A DNA stretch of 64,000 nt from Paludibacteraceae bacterium (GCA_017450435.1 JAFSTO010000056.1:186001-250000), one strand, 5' to 3'. Shown: positions 32,214 through 42,888, counted from the stretch's first letter. A program made the numbers and translations. The notes: a model not told the origin generated them from the sequence alone.

Positions 32214-35200
32214 ATGAAAAACAACTCCTTCGTACATCGTACAGGGCTCCTTCGTATAGCCTTTGTCCTTTGTACTTTGTTCCTTAGTACCTTATTAACG
32301 GCCCAGACGACTGTCACAGGTGTGGTGATGGATGGCACGAATAACGAAACGGCTATAGGGGCTTCTGTCATTGTGGTTGGCACTACAGTCGGTACAGTTA
32401 CCGATTTTGACGGCAGGTTCTCATTGGACGTTCCTGATGGCAAGTTTATCCTCCAAATCTCTATGGTGGGTTATAAGACCCAAGTGGTGAATATCAAAGG
32501 CAAGACCTCGGTGGAAGTGACGCTTATGGAGGATGCGCAGGTGATGGACGAAGTGGTGGTCGTCGGATATGGCGTGATGAAGAAACGCGACCTCTCAGGC
32601 TCAGTCAGCCAAATCAAATCCGAGGATATCATGCAGGGCGGCAGGATGAACGTAGCGGAGAGTCTGGAGGGTAAGATTGCCGGCGTTGATGTAAAGGCCT
32701 CCGATGGGGCACCCGGTTCGGGCGTCAGTATCACCGTGCGCGGTGCCAACTCGTTTACCACCAGCTCGCAGCCACTCTATATAGTGGATGGTATTCCTTT
32801 CGGAACGGACCCGAATGGTGTACCGGCTTCAGGTGCTAACGACGGGCAGAATACTTCGCAGAATCCCCTCTCGATGATTAATCCCAATGATATTGAGAAA
32901 ATAGAGGTGCTCAAGGACGCTTCGGCTACCGCTATCTACGGTTCGCGAGGAGCGAATGGAGTAGTTATCATCACTACCCGCAAAGGGCAGGAAGGCAGAC
33001 CGCGCGTAGAACTGAATATCAAAGGTTCGGTACAGCAGATAGGCCGTCGGGTTGAAATGCTGGATGCTTATCATTACGCGCTCTATCAGAATGAAGCAGC
33101 TGCTAACAGCCGTCTCTACGAGGGCGGAACGCAGCGCGACCCCTATCGCGGCGAGTGGGATTATCCTTATGTAGGCTCGGGCTATGTCTATACTCAGGGA
33201 AAGTACAACCCCTCGCCGGAAGATTTCCTCAACCCCGGTCTTCGTACCGATCAGTACGGCAACGTGGATGAAGTAGCCGGAGCCGATTGGCAGCAGCAGA
33301 TATATCAAACCGGCTGGTCGCAGGAATATAATGCCTCTGTCTCCGGCGGAACGGACAAAGGCTACTACGCTTTCTCCGGCTCCTATGCCGACCAGACAGG
33401 TATCATTAAGAATACCGGCTATCGTCGCTACGGATTATCTATCAACACTGCATGGCATATCACCAAATGGCTGGAGATCGGTACCTCGCAGCATTTCACC
33501 AATGCAACCACCGATTTCCAACGCACCAACTCCGAGAACACCGGTATCATCCGCTCCTCACTTATCTTCCCGCCTACCTACGGCCCGCATGCCCAGACCG
33601 AGCAACTGGACGAACTGAACTGGTTAGCGGCGAATCCCGTCAATTATGTAAACGGTGCAAAGGACGAACTCAAGCAGATATCGTGGTTCTCGTCCTCCTT
33701 CGTGGAGTTCACTATCCAGCCGTGGCTCAAACTGAGGCAGAACCTCGGTCTGGGCTATAACGACGGACACCGCTCTACATATTACGACCGCCATACGCAG
33801 GAAGGCAAATCGCCCTATAACGGCAAAGCGGGCAAAGCGTCCTCTATCTGGAAATCGCTGACCTCCGAAACACTGCTTACTTTTGATCATAAGTTCAACG
33901 AGAAACACTCCATCAACGCAGTGCTCGGTGTCACCTTCGAGCGCGGATGGGGAGAGAATGAGTCCATGACTGCTACTAATTTTCCGAACGACATCACCAA
34001 GGATGCGAACATGGCGTTGGCATTGGACAAGGCGGTTCTTCAAAGCAGCAAGACCATTCAGTCGCTTGAGTCTTACCTTGCCCGCGTCAACTATACCCTT
34101 ATGGGACGCTACCTCTTCACCGCTTCCGCGCGTGTTGACGGCTCCTCTTCGTTCGCAACCAAACATAAGTGGGCACCATTCTTCTCAGGTGTGTTTGCGT
34201 GGCGCATGATAGATGAGGAGTGGATGCTTTCACAGCAGGTCATCTCCAACTGGAAATGGCGCGTCTCGTTCGGCGAAACGGGAAACCAGGCTATCGGTGC
34301 CTACCGTACCCTCACTGTTTTTGATGCCGCTAACTATCCCTATTCAGGCACCCTTGAGTCAGGCGAAGCGATGATTGATTGGCGCGGACCTACCAACCCT
34401 GACCTCCGTTGGGAGACAACCGACCAAGCGGACGCCGGTCTGGATATAGGCTTCGTGAATAACCGCGTCAATCTTACCCTCGATTATTATTGGAAGAAGA
34501 CGCGCGACCTGCTCCAGAACGTTACTATCCCCTCTTCCTCCGGCTTCAGCCAGATGATGATTAACTCCGGGTGGGTTATCAATCAAGGTTTCGAATTTAC
34601 GCTCTCAGCTGTGGCTATCGACATGCGAGACTGGAGATGGCAACTGGATGCCAACCTCTCTCTCAACCGCAACCGGATAGGCGGTCTAAAGGGCGACCAG
34701 TACGCTACTGCTCTCTGGTCTAAGGCAGACCAGGTCTTTCTTCAGCGCAACGGCTGTCCTATCGGTACGCTCTATGGCTACAAGGAAGAGGGTATAGACC
34801 CGACTACGGGCGAAATCATCTATGCCGATATGGACGGTAATGGCTCTATCACCGAAGCCGACCGTACTATCATTGGCAACACGAATCCGGATTTCACCTA
34901 TTCGCTTACTTCGCGCCTTTCGTGGAAAGGACTCTCCCTCAATTTCATGCTGCAGGGCTCGCAGGGTAACGACATCTTCAACTATAACCTCACGGATATC
35001 ACAATGTCCAATATCGGTAATATCACTAAGACGGCTTATGACGGCCGCTGGACGCCACAGACGGCTAATACCGCCACATGGCCCAAAGCCACTGCCGGAT
35101 ATACCCGCACATGGCTTGTCTCCGACCGCTATGTAGAGGACGGCTCGTTCCTCAAAATCAAATATATCACCCTCTCGTATGATTGGAATAATCCGGCGAA

Positions 35201-35378
35201 ATGGCTCCAGAAGATTAACTTCAACTTCACCGTCAACAATGTCTATACTTTCACGCGCTACTCGTGGTTTGAACCCGATGTCAATGCCGCCGGCAACAAC
35301 CCTGCCTGCCCGGGCGTTGACTCTTATTCGTATCCTTCTGCACGAACCTATAGTCTCGGTATTAACTTCGTATTCTGA
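32214..35378 (+). CDS. SusC/RagA-type TonB-dependent outer membrane transporter
   Basis: 1054 residues. The signal peptide core (IAFVLCTLFLSTLLTAQ) is encoded by ctttgta-type heptamers. A carboxypeptidase-D-like domain (TTVTGVVMDGTNNETAIGAS) spans about 30-115, then a TonB box (DEVVVVGYG), plug domain (VAESLEGKIAGVDVKASDGA, KIEVLKDASATAIYGSRGAN) and a 22-strand barrel ending in ARTYSLGINFVF. It imports mannan oligosaccharides across the outer membrane using TonB energy, paired with the adjacent SusD. The start follows the previous stop by one base. Confidence 0.96.
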   Translation: MKNNSFVHRTGLLRIAFVLCTLFLSTLLTAQTTVTGVVMDGTNNETAIGASVIVVGTTVGTVTDFDGRFSLDVPDGKFILQISMVGYKTQVVNIKGKTSVEVTLMEDAQVMDEVVVVGYGVMKKRDLSGSVSQIKSEDIMQGGRMNVAESLEGKIAGVDVKASDGAPGSGVSITVRGANSFTTSSQPLYIVDGIPFGTDPNGVPASGANDGQNTSQNPLSMINPNDIEKIEVLKDASATAIYGSRGANGVVIITTRKGQEGRPRVELNIKGSVQQIGRRVEMLDAYHYALYQNEAAANSRLYEGGTQRDPYRGEWDYPYVGSGYVYTQGKYNPSPEDFLNPGLRTDQYGNVDEVAGADWQQQIYQTGWSQEYNASVSGGTDKGYYAFSGSYADQTGIIKNTGYRRYGLSINTAWHITKWLEIGTSQHFTNATTDFQRTNSENTGIIRSSLIFPPTYGPHAQTEQLDELNWLAANPVNYVNGAKDELKQISWFSSSFVEFTIQPWLKLRQNLGLGYNDGHRSTYYDRHTQEGKSPYNGKAGKASSIWKSLTSETLLTFDHKFNEKHSINAVLGVTFERGWGENESMTATNFPNDITKDANMALALDKAVLQSSKTIQSLESYLARVNYTLMGRYLFTASARVDGSSSFATKHKWAPFFSGVFAWRMIDEEWMLSQQVISNWKWRVSFGETGNQAIGAYRTLTVFDAANYPYSGTLESGEAMIDWRGPTNPDLRWETTDQADAGLDIGFVNNRVNLTLDYYWKKTRDLLQNVTIPSSSGFSQMMINSGWVINQGFEFTLSAVAIDMRDWRWQLDANLSLNRNRIGGLKGDQYATALWSKADQVFLQRNGCPIGTLYGYKEEGIDPTTGEIIYADMDGNGSITEADRTIIGNTNPDFTYSLTSRLSWKGLSLNFMLQGSQGNDIFNYNLTDITMSNIGNITKTAYDGRWTPQTANTATWPKATAGYTRTWLVSDRYVEDGSFLKIKYITLSYDWNNPAKWLQKINFNFTVNNVYTFTRYSWFEPDVNAAGNNPACPGVDSYSYPSARTYSLGINFVF

Positions 35379-35395
35379 TGAAAGGAGAAATAGTT

Positions 35396-37177
35396 ATGAA
35401 AAAGATTAATAAATACTTGCATTCTTTCGTACATAAATCGTACATCGTACTTTTTTCCTTCGTACTTCTCTCCTCCTGCTCATGGATAGAAGAAAACCCT
35501 GACTCACTTATCACGCCGGCACAGCTTGGAGATAGTGAACAAGCTTGTGACCAACTTGTCACCGGTGTTTATTCCAAGTGGATTTATGACATGTTCTGCT
35601 GGGGCTATTTTCCGCGTATGCTGGAGTTTGATGCCGACTACATATCCGGTCCTGACTGGCTCTTTGGTACGTTCGGAGCCGGTAACTTTCAAGGCGAACC
35701 CGATCTCACCGACGCGCTATGGAAAGGCTGCTACGGACTTATCGGACGTGCCAATACGGCTGAACGATATATCTCAGAAATGAAGAATATCTCATCTGCT
35801 TATAAGAACAACGCCTTGGGAGAACTGCGTTTTCAGAAGGCTTTTGCCTATTTTCTCCTTGTTCGCGCCTACGGTCCGATACCTATCCAAAATGAACAAA
35901 TGGTAAATGAACAAATGGTAAATGAACTGAGTAATCCTCGTCAAGAGGTTACGAAGGTTTATGACCACATCATTGGTTTGCTCGAACCCGCTACCCGTAT
36001 GCTCTATAAGAACACCGACGAAGCTTACCGTCCCGGACATGTCTCCGCCGGCTCGGCTGCCGGACTGCTCGCCAAGGTCTATGCCACCGAAGCGGCATAC
36101 GCCATGCCTGCCGGAACAGAACTTATTGTCCGTACGGGTGCTCCCTATACAACGGTTAATGGCAACAAACGCTACGCACCGCTGCAAACCCTTACCTTTA
36201 CCAAACAAGCGGTTCCCGGATATGAGTCGCTTGACCCTCTCCAGCTTTACCGGCAGGCTGCTGATTGGGCGGAAGAACTACTTGGCGGCACTTATGGCAC
36301 TTATGAACTGTCCGACTATTCCGTCCTCTGGACCAAAGCCAACGCTACCGCCTCTGAGTTCCTTTTCTCCATCGGCACGGTCTCCGGCGATGCGACCTAT
36401 AAGACCTCCGTCCACACCCAGTATGAGGGCTATATGACAGCGACCGGCTCGGACTTCATCCAGTCGGGTGGTTGGACAGGCTGCACACGTCACTGGTATG
36501 ACCTCTTCGACCATGACGACTATCGTATCACCAAAGGTGTCCGCCATCGCTGGCGTAACTACACCCAGCGTGAGTCCAACTCCGGCTTCTATTACCCCTA
36601 CGATGATGAATACACCATCATGGCTACGGGGCGCAACCTCGCCGGCGACTGGGTCAAAGACCCATCAGGCATCTTCGCCGACGGCGTGAACTACTACTAT
36701 TCCACCGACGCACAATGCCTCGCCTTCACCACCAAATACGAAGACGTGACGGACAACGCCATTGATAACGCCGATGCCAATTGGCCCTTCCTGCGCCTCG
36801 CGGATGTCATTCTCGTCTATGCCGAAGCGCTTAACGAACTGGGCAAACCGGGTGATGCCATCACTCAACTCAATAAGATACGCGCTCGCTCTAATGCCTC
36901 GCGTGCGTCCATGGGAGGAACCAATGCCCTCTCTACCCAGACCCTCCGCCGTTCGGCAATCATCGAGGAACGAGCCAAAGAGCTTGCGTGCGAAGCAGAC
37001 CGCCGATGGGATCTCCTTCGTTGGGGCATCTACCTCGATGCTATGAATGCTATCGGCGGCACGGATGACTCCGGCGTCAATAAGTCACGCACAGCACGTA
37101 ACCTCCTTTTTCCTCTGCCCGTGCAGGAACTCAATACCAACGCCGCCATTACCGCCAACAACCCCGGCTGGCAGTAA
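35396..37177 (+). CDS. SusD/RagB-type surface glycan-binding lipoprotein
   Basis: 593 residues from the ATG at 35396 (aaaggaga lies about 10 nt upstream; the frame from 35378 adds MKGEIV). Lipoprotein signal ends IVLFSFVLLSSC. SusD features: SLITPAQLGDSEQACDQLV, LGELRFQKAFAYFLLVRAYG with TPR-like helices, and the C-terminal block LRLADVILVYAEALNELGKP ... EERAKELACEADRRWDLLRW. It caps SusC and presents oligosaccharides. At residues ~165-177 a repeat-encoded insertion, NEQMVNEQMVNE, comes from two aaatgaacaaatggt units. Confidence 0.95.
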   Translation: MKKINKYLHSFVHKSYIVLFSFVLLSSCSWIEENPDSLITPAQLGDSEQACDQLVTGVYSKWIYDMFCWGYFPRMLEFDADYISGPDWLFGTFGAGNFQGEPDLTDALWKGCYGLIGRANTAERYISEMKNISSAYKNNALGELRFQKAFAYFLLVRAYGPIPIQNEQMVNEQMVNELSNPRQEVTKVYDHIIGLLEPATRMLYKNTDEAYRPGHVSAGSAAGLLAKVYATEAAYAMPAGTELIVRTGAPYTTVNGNKRYAPLQTLTFTKQAVPGYESLDPLQLYRQAADWAEELLGGTYGTYELSDYSVLWTKANATASEFLFSIGTVSGDATYKTSVHTQYEGYMTATGSDFIQSGGWTGCTRHWYDLFDHDDYRITKGVRHRWRNYTQRESNSGFYYPYDDEYTIMATGRNLAGDWVKDPSGIFADGVNYYYSTDAQCLAFTTKYEDVTDNAIDNADANWPFLRLADVILVYAEALNELGKPGDAITQLNKIRARSNASRASMGGTNALSTQTLRRSAIIEERAKELACEADRRWDLLRWGIYLDAMNAIGGTDDSGVNKSRTARNLLFPLPVQELNTNAAITANNPGWQ

Positions 37178-37299
37178 ATAAAAACGTTTACCGGCAATCC
37201 CGACTAACAGTAATATCGTCTGTGCATTGCGCATTGATGCGCAATAAAAATATTTCTTTAATTGCGTCGGATATTATCCGACAAATAAAAAACATCATT

Positions 37300-38586
37300 A
37301 TGAAAAAATTTCTTACTCTCATCGTAGCTCTTGCTGCAACATTCACTCTTTCAGCCAAAGAGACAACCGTCTGGACAGGCAACGAACCCATCTCATGGAA
37401 CCCCGAAGTCTATGATGGCAACCAGTATGAAACACCTGATGGCACGTTCACAGGGCTCCAATCCGGCTATACCATCAAAGTCTCTGTCACCCCAGGCATT
37501 GACGAACCCCAGTATGTCATGACCTACAAAGCCGGGGATTCGTGGGACTGGACAGACCTCACTACGACCATTGAAAACGGAACAATGACATACACTGTCG
37601 CTTCCGCCCAAATAGCTACCGAGATTGCCGAGAGAGGTCTTATCTTCCGTGGACAGGGCTATAACATCACCGCCATCATCGTGGATGACAATACTCCCGA
37701 TACGCCGGAGCCTGTAACTCCGTCACTCAACGAGAAAACGCTCTGGACAGGTGACTCGGCTATCTCATGGAACCCCGAAGCATATCCCGGAGGACAGTTC
37801 GAAACGGAAGCAACACTCTTTGCCGGACTCAAGAAAGATGACACTATTCGTGTCTATATCGCCGAGGCAATTGATGGAGCACAGTTCGCACTCACCTACA
37901 AAGCCGGTGACGCATGGAATTGGACAGACCTTACAATTTCGGTAGAGAACAGCGTGATGACCTATGTTGTAGAGTCAGAGACAATAGCTGCCGAGATTGC
38001 CGAGCGGGGGCTTATAGTTCGCGGTCAAGGGTACCACATCGTCCGTATCGCTCTATGTGCTTATCAGTCAGATGAAGAACAGCCCGTTGAGCCTGCTGCC
38101 GAATATACGGATACGGAAGTCTGGACCGGCAACACAGCAATCTCATGGAATGCGGAGGAATACCCGGGTGAACAATTCGACACCTACACTGTGCTGCAAG
38201 ACATGTTCGCAGGGCTTGCTAAAGATGACAGCATAAAGGTCTATTATTCCGAGGCAATTGAAGGTGCACAGTTCGCTCTTACCTATAAAGCCGGAGATGA
38301 ATGGGCGTGGACTGACCTTACTATTACACAACATGATGGCTTCTTTGCGTATAAGGTGGCTTCCGATGAGATTGCACAAGACATTGCTGACCACGGACTC
38401 GTTATCCGAGGACAAGGCTATCACGCTACAGCTATTGTTATAGGCAAACCCGAAAACACACCTTCTGCTATCAATACCATTGAATCCGACAAGATTGGCG
38501 GAGCTCAGAAGATTCTTCGCAACGGACAGCTCTTTATAGTGAATAAAGGTGTTATTTACAATGTACAAGGCCAAGTGATTCAATAA
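37300..38586 (+). CDS. Secreted protein with three 'WTG' modules and a short C-terminal tail motif
   Basis: 428 residues from the ATG at 37300 (MKKFLTLIVALAATFTLSAK). Three very similar modules lie at about 20-132, 144-258 and 270-386. Each begins TVWTGNEPISWNPE-like, has FAGLxxDDxIxVY, then QFALTYKAGDxWxWTDLTI, and ends LIVRGQGYHxTAIVI. The close similarity of the three suggests recent internal duplication. The last ~30 residues hold the tail GQLFIVNKGVIYNVQG, also found in the proteins at 38614 and 43940. Likely a surface glycan-binding protein of the mannan PUL, in the position often held by SGBP genes after SusD. Confidence 0.75.
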   Translation: MKKFLTLIVALAATFTLSAKETTVWTGNEPISWNPEVYDGNQYETPDGTFTGLQSGYTIKVSVTPGIDEPQYVMTYKAGDSWDWTDLTTTIENGTMTYTVASAQIATEIAERGLIFRGQGYNITAIIVDDNTPDTPEPVTPSLNEKTLWTGDSAISWNPEAYPGGQFETEATLFAGLKKDDTIRVYIAEAIDGAQFALTYKAGDAWNWTDLTISVENSVMTYVVESETIAAEIAERGLIVRGQGYHIVRIALCAYQSDEEQPVEPAAEYTDTEVWTGNTAISWNAEEYPGEQFDTYTVLQDMFAGLAKDDSIKVYYSEAIEGAQFALTYKAGDEWAWTDLTITQHDGFFAYKVASDEIAQDIADHGLVIRGQGYHATAIVIGKPENTPSAINTIESDKIGGAQKILRNGQLFIVNKGVIYNVQGQVIQ

Positions 38587-38613
38587 TTAACTAACCGGTA
38601 AATTGATACAATT

Positions 38614-40344
38614 ATGAGAAAACTATTTAGTATTTTATGTGCCTCGCTTGTCGCATTGGCGATGCAGGCTACGGTGATTACAAAGAATTATGATTTATCT
38701 GGTGCTTCTGCTTATGGTACGGCTACTGTTTCCGGAGGATCAATTACCGGAGCAGCAGAATGGAACGGTTTACAAGCATGGGCTTGGACGGAAGGTATTT
38801 CCGCTTATGACCAGATAGTGATTGCACTGGAAGATCATGCTCAGACAGTGCTGTTCAAAGTAATCTATACGGACGAATATTCTATGCAAGTAGAGCTACC
38901 GACCGGAACTAACACGGAAGTCATTAACTTGGATCCTGTGCAAAATATCGTAAAGGGAATACAAGTCTTGAACTGGAGTAGCGAGAGTGGTATTGACATC
39001 ACAATAACCGATTTGTTTTTCCGCGGAGCTATCGGCAATAAGAAAAATGTTACCTTATGGAGTGGAAGCAAAGCATTTGATAACTTCGATTGGGCAAATC
39101 GTTTGTTAATAAACGCAGAAGATTTTGCAGACTTGCATGTAGGAGATATATTGGAAGTCTATTATTCTACAAATGCCGAATCTTATCACCAATTTGATAT
39201 AAAAACCAATTATGATAACAACTATCCCTCTTTTGCTCCCGTGCAGATTAATTTAGGTGGTTCTAATGAAGACGGAGTGTCGCGTTTCTATATTGCTGAT
39301 GCTACAGACCTGAGCAATATCGCTTCTCAAGGAGGTTTGTATCTCAATGGTAAATATATCACCTTTACCAAGGTGAGTGTTATCAAACATGAAGTTCTTT
39401 GGACTGGAACTACAGACGCTGGAAACTGGAGTGGATACCAAGAAATCTCTTCCTCTAAACTTTCAGATTTGAAAGTAGGCAATATTATTTGTGTGCGTAT
39501 TACTGACCTTACGATAGATGGAGAGTCGCAAGTGGCATTGTGGTACAACAATGGTTCATGGACAGAATTCTCCCCGAGTGTTAACTATTATTTCCAAGAT
39601 GGCGATGAGGCTCCGATGGATGTCGAGTTCCCTGTGACCTATAAGATGGAGAAACAACTGCGAGGCAAGAATCTGCTTGTGCGTGGAAAGAACTACACTA
39701 TGACCGACATCTATGTCAAAGAGGGTACGCCGGTCAATACTATTGCTGAGTATCTCACTGTTACTGATGCGGGAATGGCTACATATATGCTTCCATTCAA
39801 TGTACCGGCTCTGCCTGATGGGGTGCAAGCTTATACGCTTACAAACGATGGCTCTAATGTCATTACGGCTACACCTGCATATTCGCTTGCTGCCGACAAG
39901 CCCGTGCTGATAATTGCAGAGCCGGGTGAGTATGAGTTTATCAGCGAGAGCGACGCTTCCGGAGATATATCCGGCAAAGCGGGAACTTTCACCAACGGCA
40001 ATCTTATCGGAACATACTCCACTATTGCCAATATTCCTACAAGTACTGCATCCGTTAATAATTATGTTTTGCAGAAGAAAGCAGGTGTTGTCGGTTTCTA
40101 TCGTGTAGAGTCTGACGGTTGTTCTATTACACCGTATCACGCATATCTCTCCTGTGGGTACAACACTAATCCGGGAACTCCGGCAGGAGCGCCAATGAGA
40201 ATTGTACTTAGAACAGATGCGGCGACACAGCTGGATGTGTTGCATGATGGTGATAAACAAGTTGGCAAATATTTTCGTGACGGGCAAATCATTATCATAC
40301 GTGATGGCAAAATCTATAATATGCTTGGAGCGTTAATCAATTAA
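38614..40344 (+). CDS. Secreted multi-module protein, probable glycan-binding protein
   Basis: 576 residues; signal MRKLFSILCASLVALAMQA. A divergent first module (~20-143) is followed by two clear copies of the PUL module: VTLWSGSKAFDNFDWANRLL (~146-258) and VLWTGTTDAGNWSGYQEI (~261-373). A different domain at ~376-540 (YLTVTDAGMATYMLPFNVPA ... HAYLSCGYNTNPGTPAGAPM) resembles the C-terminal region of the large protein at 8704. It ends in GQIIIIRDGKIYNMLG plus 4 residues. No enzyme motif seen; role in binding or presenting mannan is inferred from position. Confidence 0.72.
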   Translation: MRKLFSILCASLVALAMQATVITKNYDLSGASAYGTATVSGGSITGAAEWNGLQAWAWTEGISAYDQIVIALEDHAQTVLFKVIYTDEYSMQVELPTGTNTEVINLDPVQNIVKGIQVLNWSSESGIDITITDLFFRGAIGNKKNVTLWSGSKAFDNFDWANRLLINAEDFADLHVGDILEVYYSTNAESYHQFDIKTNYDNNYPSFAPVQINLGGSNEDGVSRFYIADATDLSNIASQGGLYLNGKYITFTKVSVIKHEVLWTGTTDAGNWSGYQEISSSKLSDLKVGNIICVRITDLTIDGESQVALWYNNGSWTEFSPSVNYYFQDGDEAPMDVEFPVTYKMEKQLRGKNLLVRGKNYTMTDIYVKEGTPVNTIAEYLTVTDAGMATYMLPFNVPALPDGVQAYTLTNDGSNVITATPAYSLAADKPVLIIAEPGEYEFISESDASGDISGKAGTFTNGNLIGTYSTIANIPTSTASVNNYVLQKKAGVVGFYRVESDGCSITPYHAYLSCGYNTNPGTPAGAPMRIVLRTDAATQLDVLHDGDKQVGKYFRDGQIIIIRDGKIYNMLGALIN

Positions 40345-40357
40345 AAAAACAGACAGT

Positions 40358-40492
40358 ATGAAGAAGATATATAATCATCCGTCAACCGATGTGTTGCAGA
40401 CAATCTCAACCTACGCTATCCTATCTACCAGCTCCGAACCGACCCTTCCAGAGTTTGAAGGCGGTTCTGCGGAACCCGGAGAAGGTTTGTAA
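40358..40492 (+). CDS. Small acidic-tailed protein (44 aa)
   Basis: ATG at 40358, 13 nt after the previous stop: MKKIYNHPSTDVLQTISTYA, then a Ser/Thr-rich middle and EFEGGSAEPGEGL. It has the same layout as the 40-aa ORF at 12783 (basic MKK start, P/T block, acidic Gly-rich end), and both follow a large secreted-protein gene. Function unknown. Likely translated, given its spacing inside the operon. Confidence 0.55.
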   Translation: MKKIYNHPSTDVLQTISTYAILSTSSEPTLPEFEGGSAEPGEGL

Positions 40493-40569
40493 TTGTTGTA
40501 TGTTAATCTCCGTTGAAGCAACGGGACGAAGTGGTCACCTTCGCGAAGAATTTAGAAAAAGATTTTGAT

Positions 40570-42849
40570 ATGAGCAAACGATTTTATTATATCTTGTGCC
40601 TTCTGATGGCTTCCGCCGTGGCTTATTCCGAGGTGTTAAAGCTTGAGACGCCTCATAATCAACTCGTTTTGCAGGCGAACCAAGGTCAGCCATTGAAGCT
40701 ATTGTACTACGGCGAGAAACTTTGGTCAAATGAAACAATCAATGACCAAATGGTAAAAGATTTGGCTTTGCCAACGTTTGGCGACATCGACCATATCCAT
40801 CTGCCGGCGCTTCTCGTCCAACACGCTGATGGTGACCAGTCGCTACAATTGCGAGTACAGTCTGTGGAGCATACCTCAGCCGCCAATTATCAATTATCAA
40901 TTATCAATTTAAAGGATGTTCTTCAGCCTTTCACCGTGCGCCTGTTCTACCGTGCATGGCGGAATACAGATATCATTGAGACTTGGTACGAAATCTCTCA
41001 TGCAGAGAAGAAACCTGTTCGTCTTCAGCGTTTCGATAGCGGCGTGCTTCATTTTGTTGGTGAAAACCCGCACCTCGTTCACCTCCACGGCGATTGGGCG
41101 GCTGAGGCCGTGCCGACCATTGAACCTCTCACGCGCGGCGTGAAATCTATCCGTAACACAGATGGCGCACGCAACGCACATCTGGATGCACCTGAACTGA
41201 TGATTGCGCTGGACGGACAGCCTGAGGAGAACCATGGACGAGTCATTGGTGCAGCACTATGTTGGTCAGGTAACTTCGAACTCCGCGTGGCGGCTACCAA
41301 CAACGATGGTTACACCCTCTTCGCAGGTATCGACCCGCAGGCGTCGGAGTATGTGTTGGAAAGTACAAACGGACAAACTACAAAGGACAAAGGTGTTTTC
41401 ACCACGCCGCACCTCGCTCTCTCTTTCTCTAACGAAGGTATGGGTGGTGTCTCCCGCGCCTTCCATCGCTGGGCTCGCACCGACGGAATGCTTCATAACG
41501 GCAATGCGACACGTGACATCCTCCTCAACTCGTGGGAGGGTATTTATTTCGACATCACCGAGGAACGCATCCTTGCCATGATGAACGACATAGCCACCTT
41601 CGGCGGCGAACTCTTTGTCATGGACGACGGCTGGTTCGGCGGCAAATACCAGCGCAACAGCGACAATGCCGCCCTCGGCGACTGGGTAGTTGATACCCGC
41701 AAACTGCCCAACGGACTGAAGGCACTCACCGACGCCGCACACGAACGCGGAATAAAGTTTGGTATATGGATAGAACCCGAAGCTACCAACACCCTGTCCG
41801 AACTCTATGAGAAGCACCCTGATTGGGTGCTACAGGAGCGCGGACGAGAACTCAAACTTGGACGAGGCGGCACCCAATTGGTGCTGGATATGACTAACCC
41901 AAAGGTGCAGGATTATGTATTCTCTATTGTAGATGATTTACTTACTAAACACCCTGAAATATCCTACATCAAATGGGATGCCAATGCCTCTATCCAGAAT
42001 TATGGTTCACCCTATTTGGAGCAGATAGCAAAGCGGTCTAACAGTGCATACGGTCTCGGTTCCAACCTCTATGTGGACTACCATCTGGGGCTGGTCAAGA
42101 CGCTCGAACGCATCCGCGCCAAGTACCCCGAGGTAGTCATCCAGAACTGTGCCTCGGGCGGCGGACGCGCTAACTATGGCCTCATGCCCTATTTCGACGA
42201 GTTTTGGGTGTCGGACAACAACGATGCTCTGCAGCGCGTCTATATCCAATGGGGTACGTCATATTTCTTCCCATCCAACGCTATGGCGCAGCATATAGGC
42301 GGCAGTCCCTACCTCATGACCGGCCGCACGACACCGATTAAGTTCCGTTGCGATGTGGCGATGTCCGGTCGTCTCGGCATGGAGCTCCAGCCGGCGCACA
42401 TGACCGATGAGGAACGCGCACAATGTACCGTCGCTTTCCACGACTACAAAGAGATGCGCGAACTCATCCAGCTCGGCAATCTTTACCGTCTGGTATCTCC
42501 GTATCAACCCGTACCGGTAGTGGAACGACAGCAGGTGGCATCCCTCATGTACGTTTCGGACAATAAGGACCACGCTGTACTCTTCGCCTACGGACTATCA
42601 TCGTTCATGAAGCAGTCGAGCCGTCGCATCCGTCTCTCAGGCTTGGACCCGGACCGCACCTACACGCTCCATGAGAAGAACATCCGCGTAGCGTACCACC
42701 ATGACCGCAATGCTTGGGGAGAAGGCGAGCCTTGCGAGTTAGACGGCAAGTCTTTCACCGGCGCCTACCTCATGTCCGTCGGACTGGAGATTCCCCTCTC
42801 TACGGAATATAACATCGATTACCCCTCCCGCATCTTTGAGTTGAAATGA
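40570..42849 (+). CDS. GH36 alpha-galactosidase
   Basis: 759 residues from the ATG at 40570 (MSKRFYYILCLLMASAVAYS, a signal peptide); a TTG at 40513 is less likely. The N-terminal beta-sandwich is followed by the catalytic barrel: FVMDDGWFGG, GIKFGIWIEPEATN, nucleophile D470 in YIKWDANASIQN, and acid/base D549 in WVSDNNDALQR. GH36 removes alpha-1,6-galactose side chains from galactomannan oligosaccharides, probably in the periplasm. Repeat-derived insertions are visible: INDQMVKD near residue 57 and a ttatcaa tract encoding NYQLSIINL near 110. Confidence 0.94.
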   Translation: MSKRFYYILCLLMASAVAYSEVLKLETPHNQLVLQANQGQPLKLLYYGEKLWSNETINDQMVKDLALPTFGDIDHIHLPALLVQHADGDQSLQLRVQSVEHTSAANYQLSIINLKDVLQPFTVRLFYRAWRNTDIIETWYEISHAEKKPVRLQRFDSGVLHFVGENPHLVHLHGDWAAEAVPTIEPLTRGVKSIRNTDGARNAHLDAPELMIALDGQPEENHGRVIGAALCWSGNFELRVAATNNDGYTLFAGIDPQASEYVLESTNGQTTKDKGVFTTPHLALSFSNEGMGGVSRAFHRWARTDGMLHNGNATRDILLNSWEGIYFDITEERILAMMNDIATFGGELFVMDDGWFGGKYQRNSDNAALGDWVVDTRKLPNGLKALTDAAHERGIKFGIWIEPEATNTLSELYEKHPDWVLQERGRELKLGRGGTQLVLDMTNPKVQDYVFSIVDDLLTKHPEISYIKWDANASIQNYGSPYLEQIAKRSNSAYGLGSNLYVDYHLGLVKTLERIRAKYPEVVIQNCASGGGRANYGLMPYFDEFWVSDNNDALQRVYIQWGTSYFFPSNAMAQHIGGSPYLMTGRTTPIKFRCDVAMSGRLGMELQPAHMTDEERAQCTVAFHDYKEMRELIQLGNLYRLVSPYQPVPVVERQQVASLMYVSDNKDHAVLFAYGLSSFMKQSSRRIRLSGLDPDRTYTLHEKNIRVAYHHDRNAWGEGEPCELDGKSFTGAYLMSVGLEIPLSTEYNIDYPSRIFELK

Positions 42850-42888
42850 CTCAATAACTAAATAAATGTAAAAATGGTAAATGTTAAA

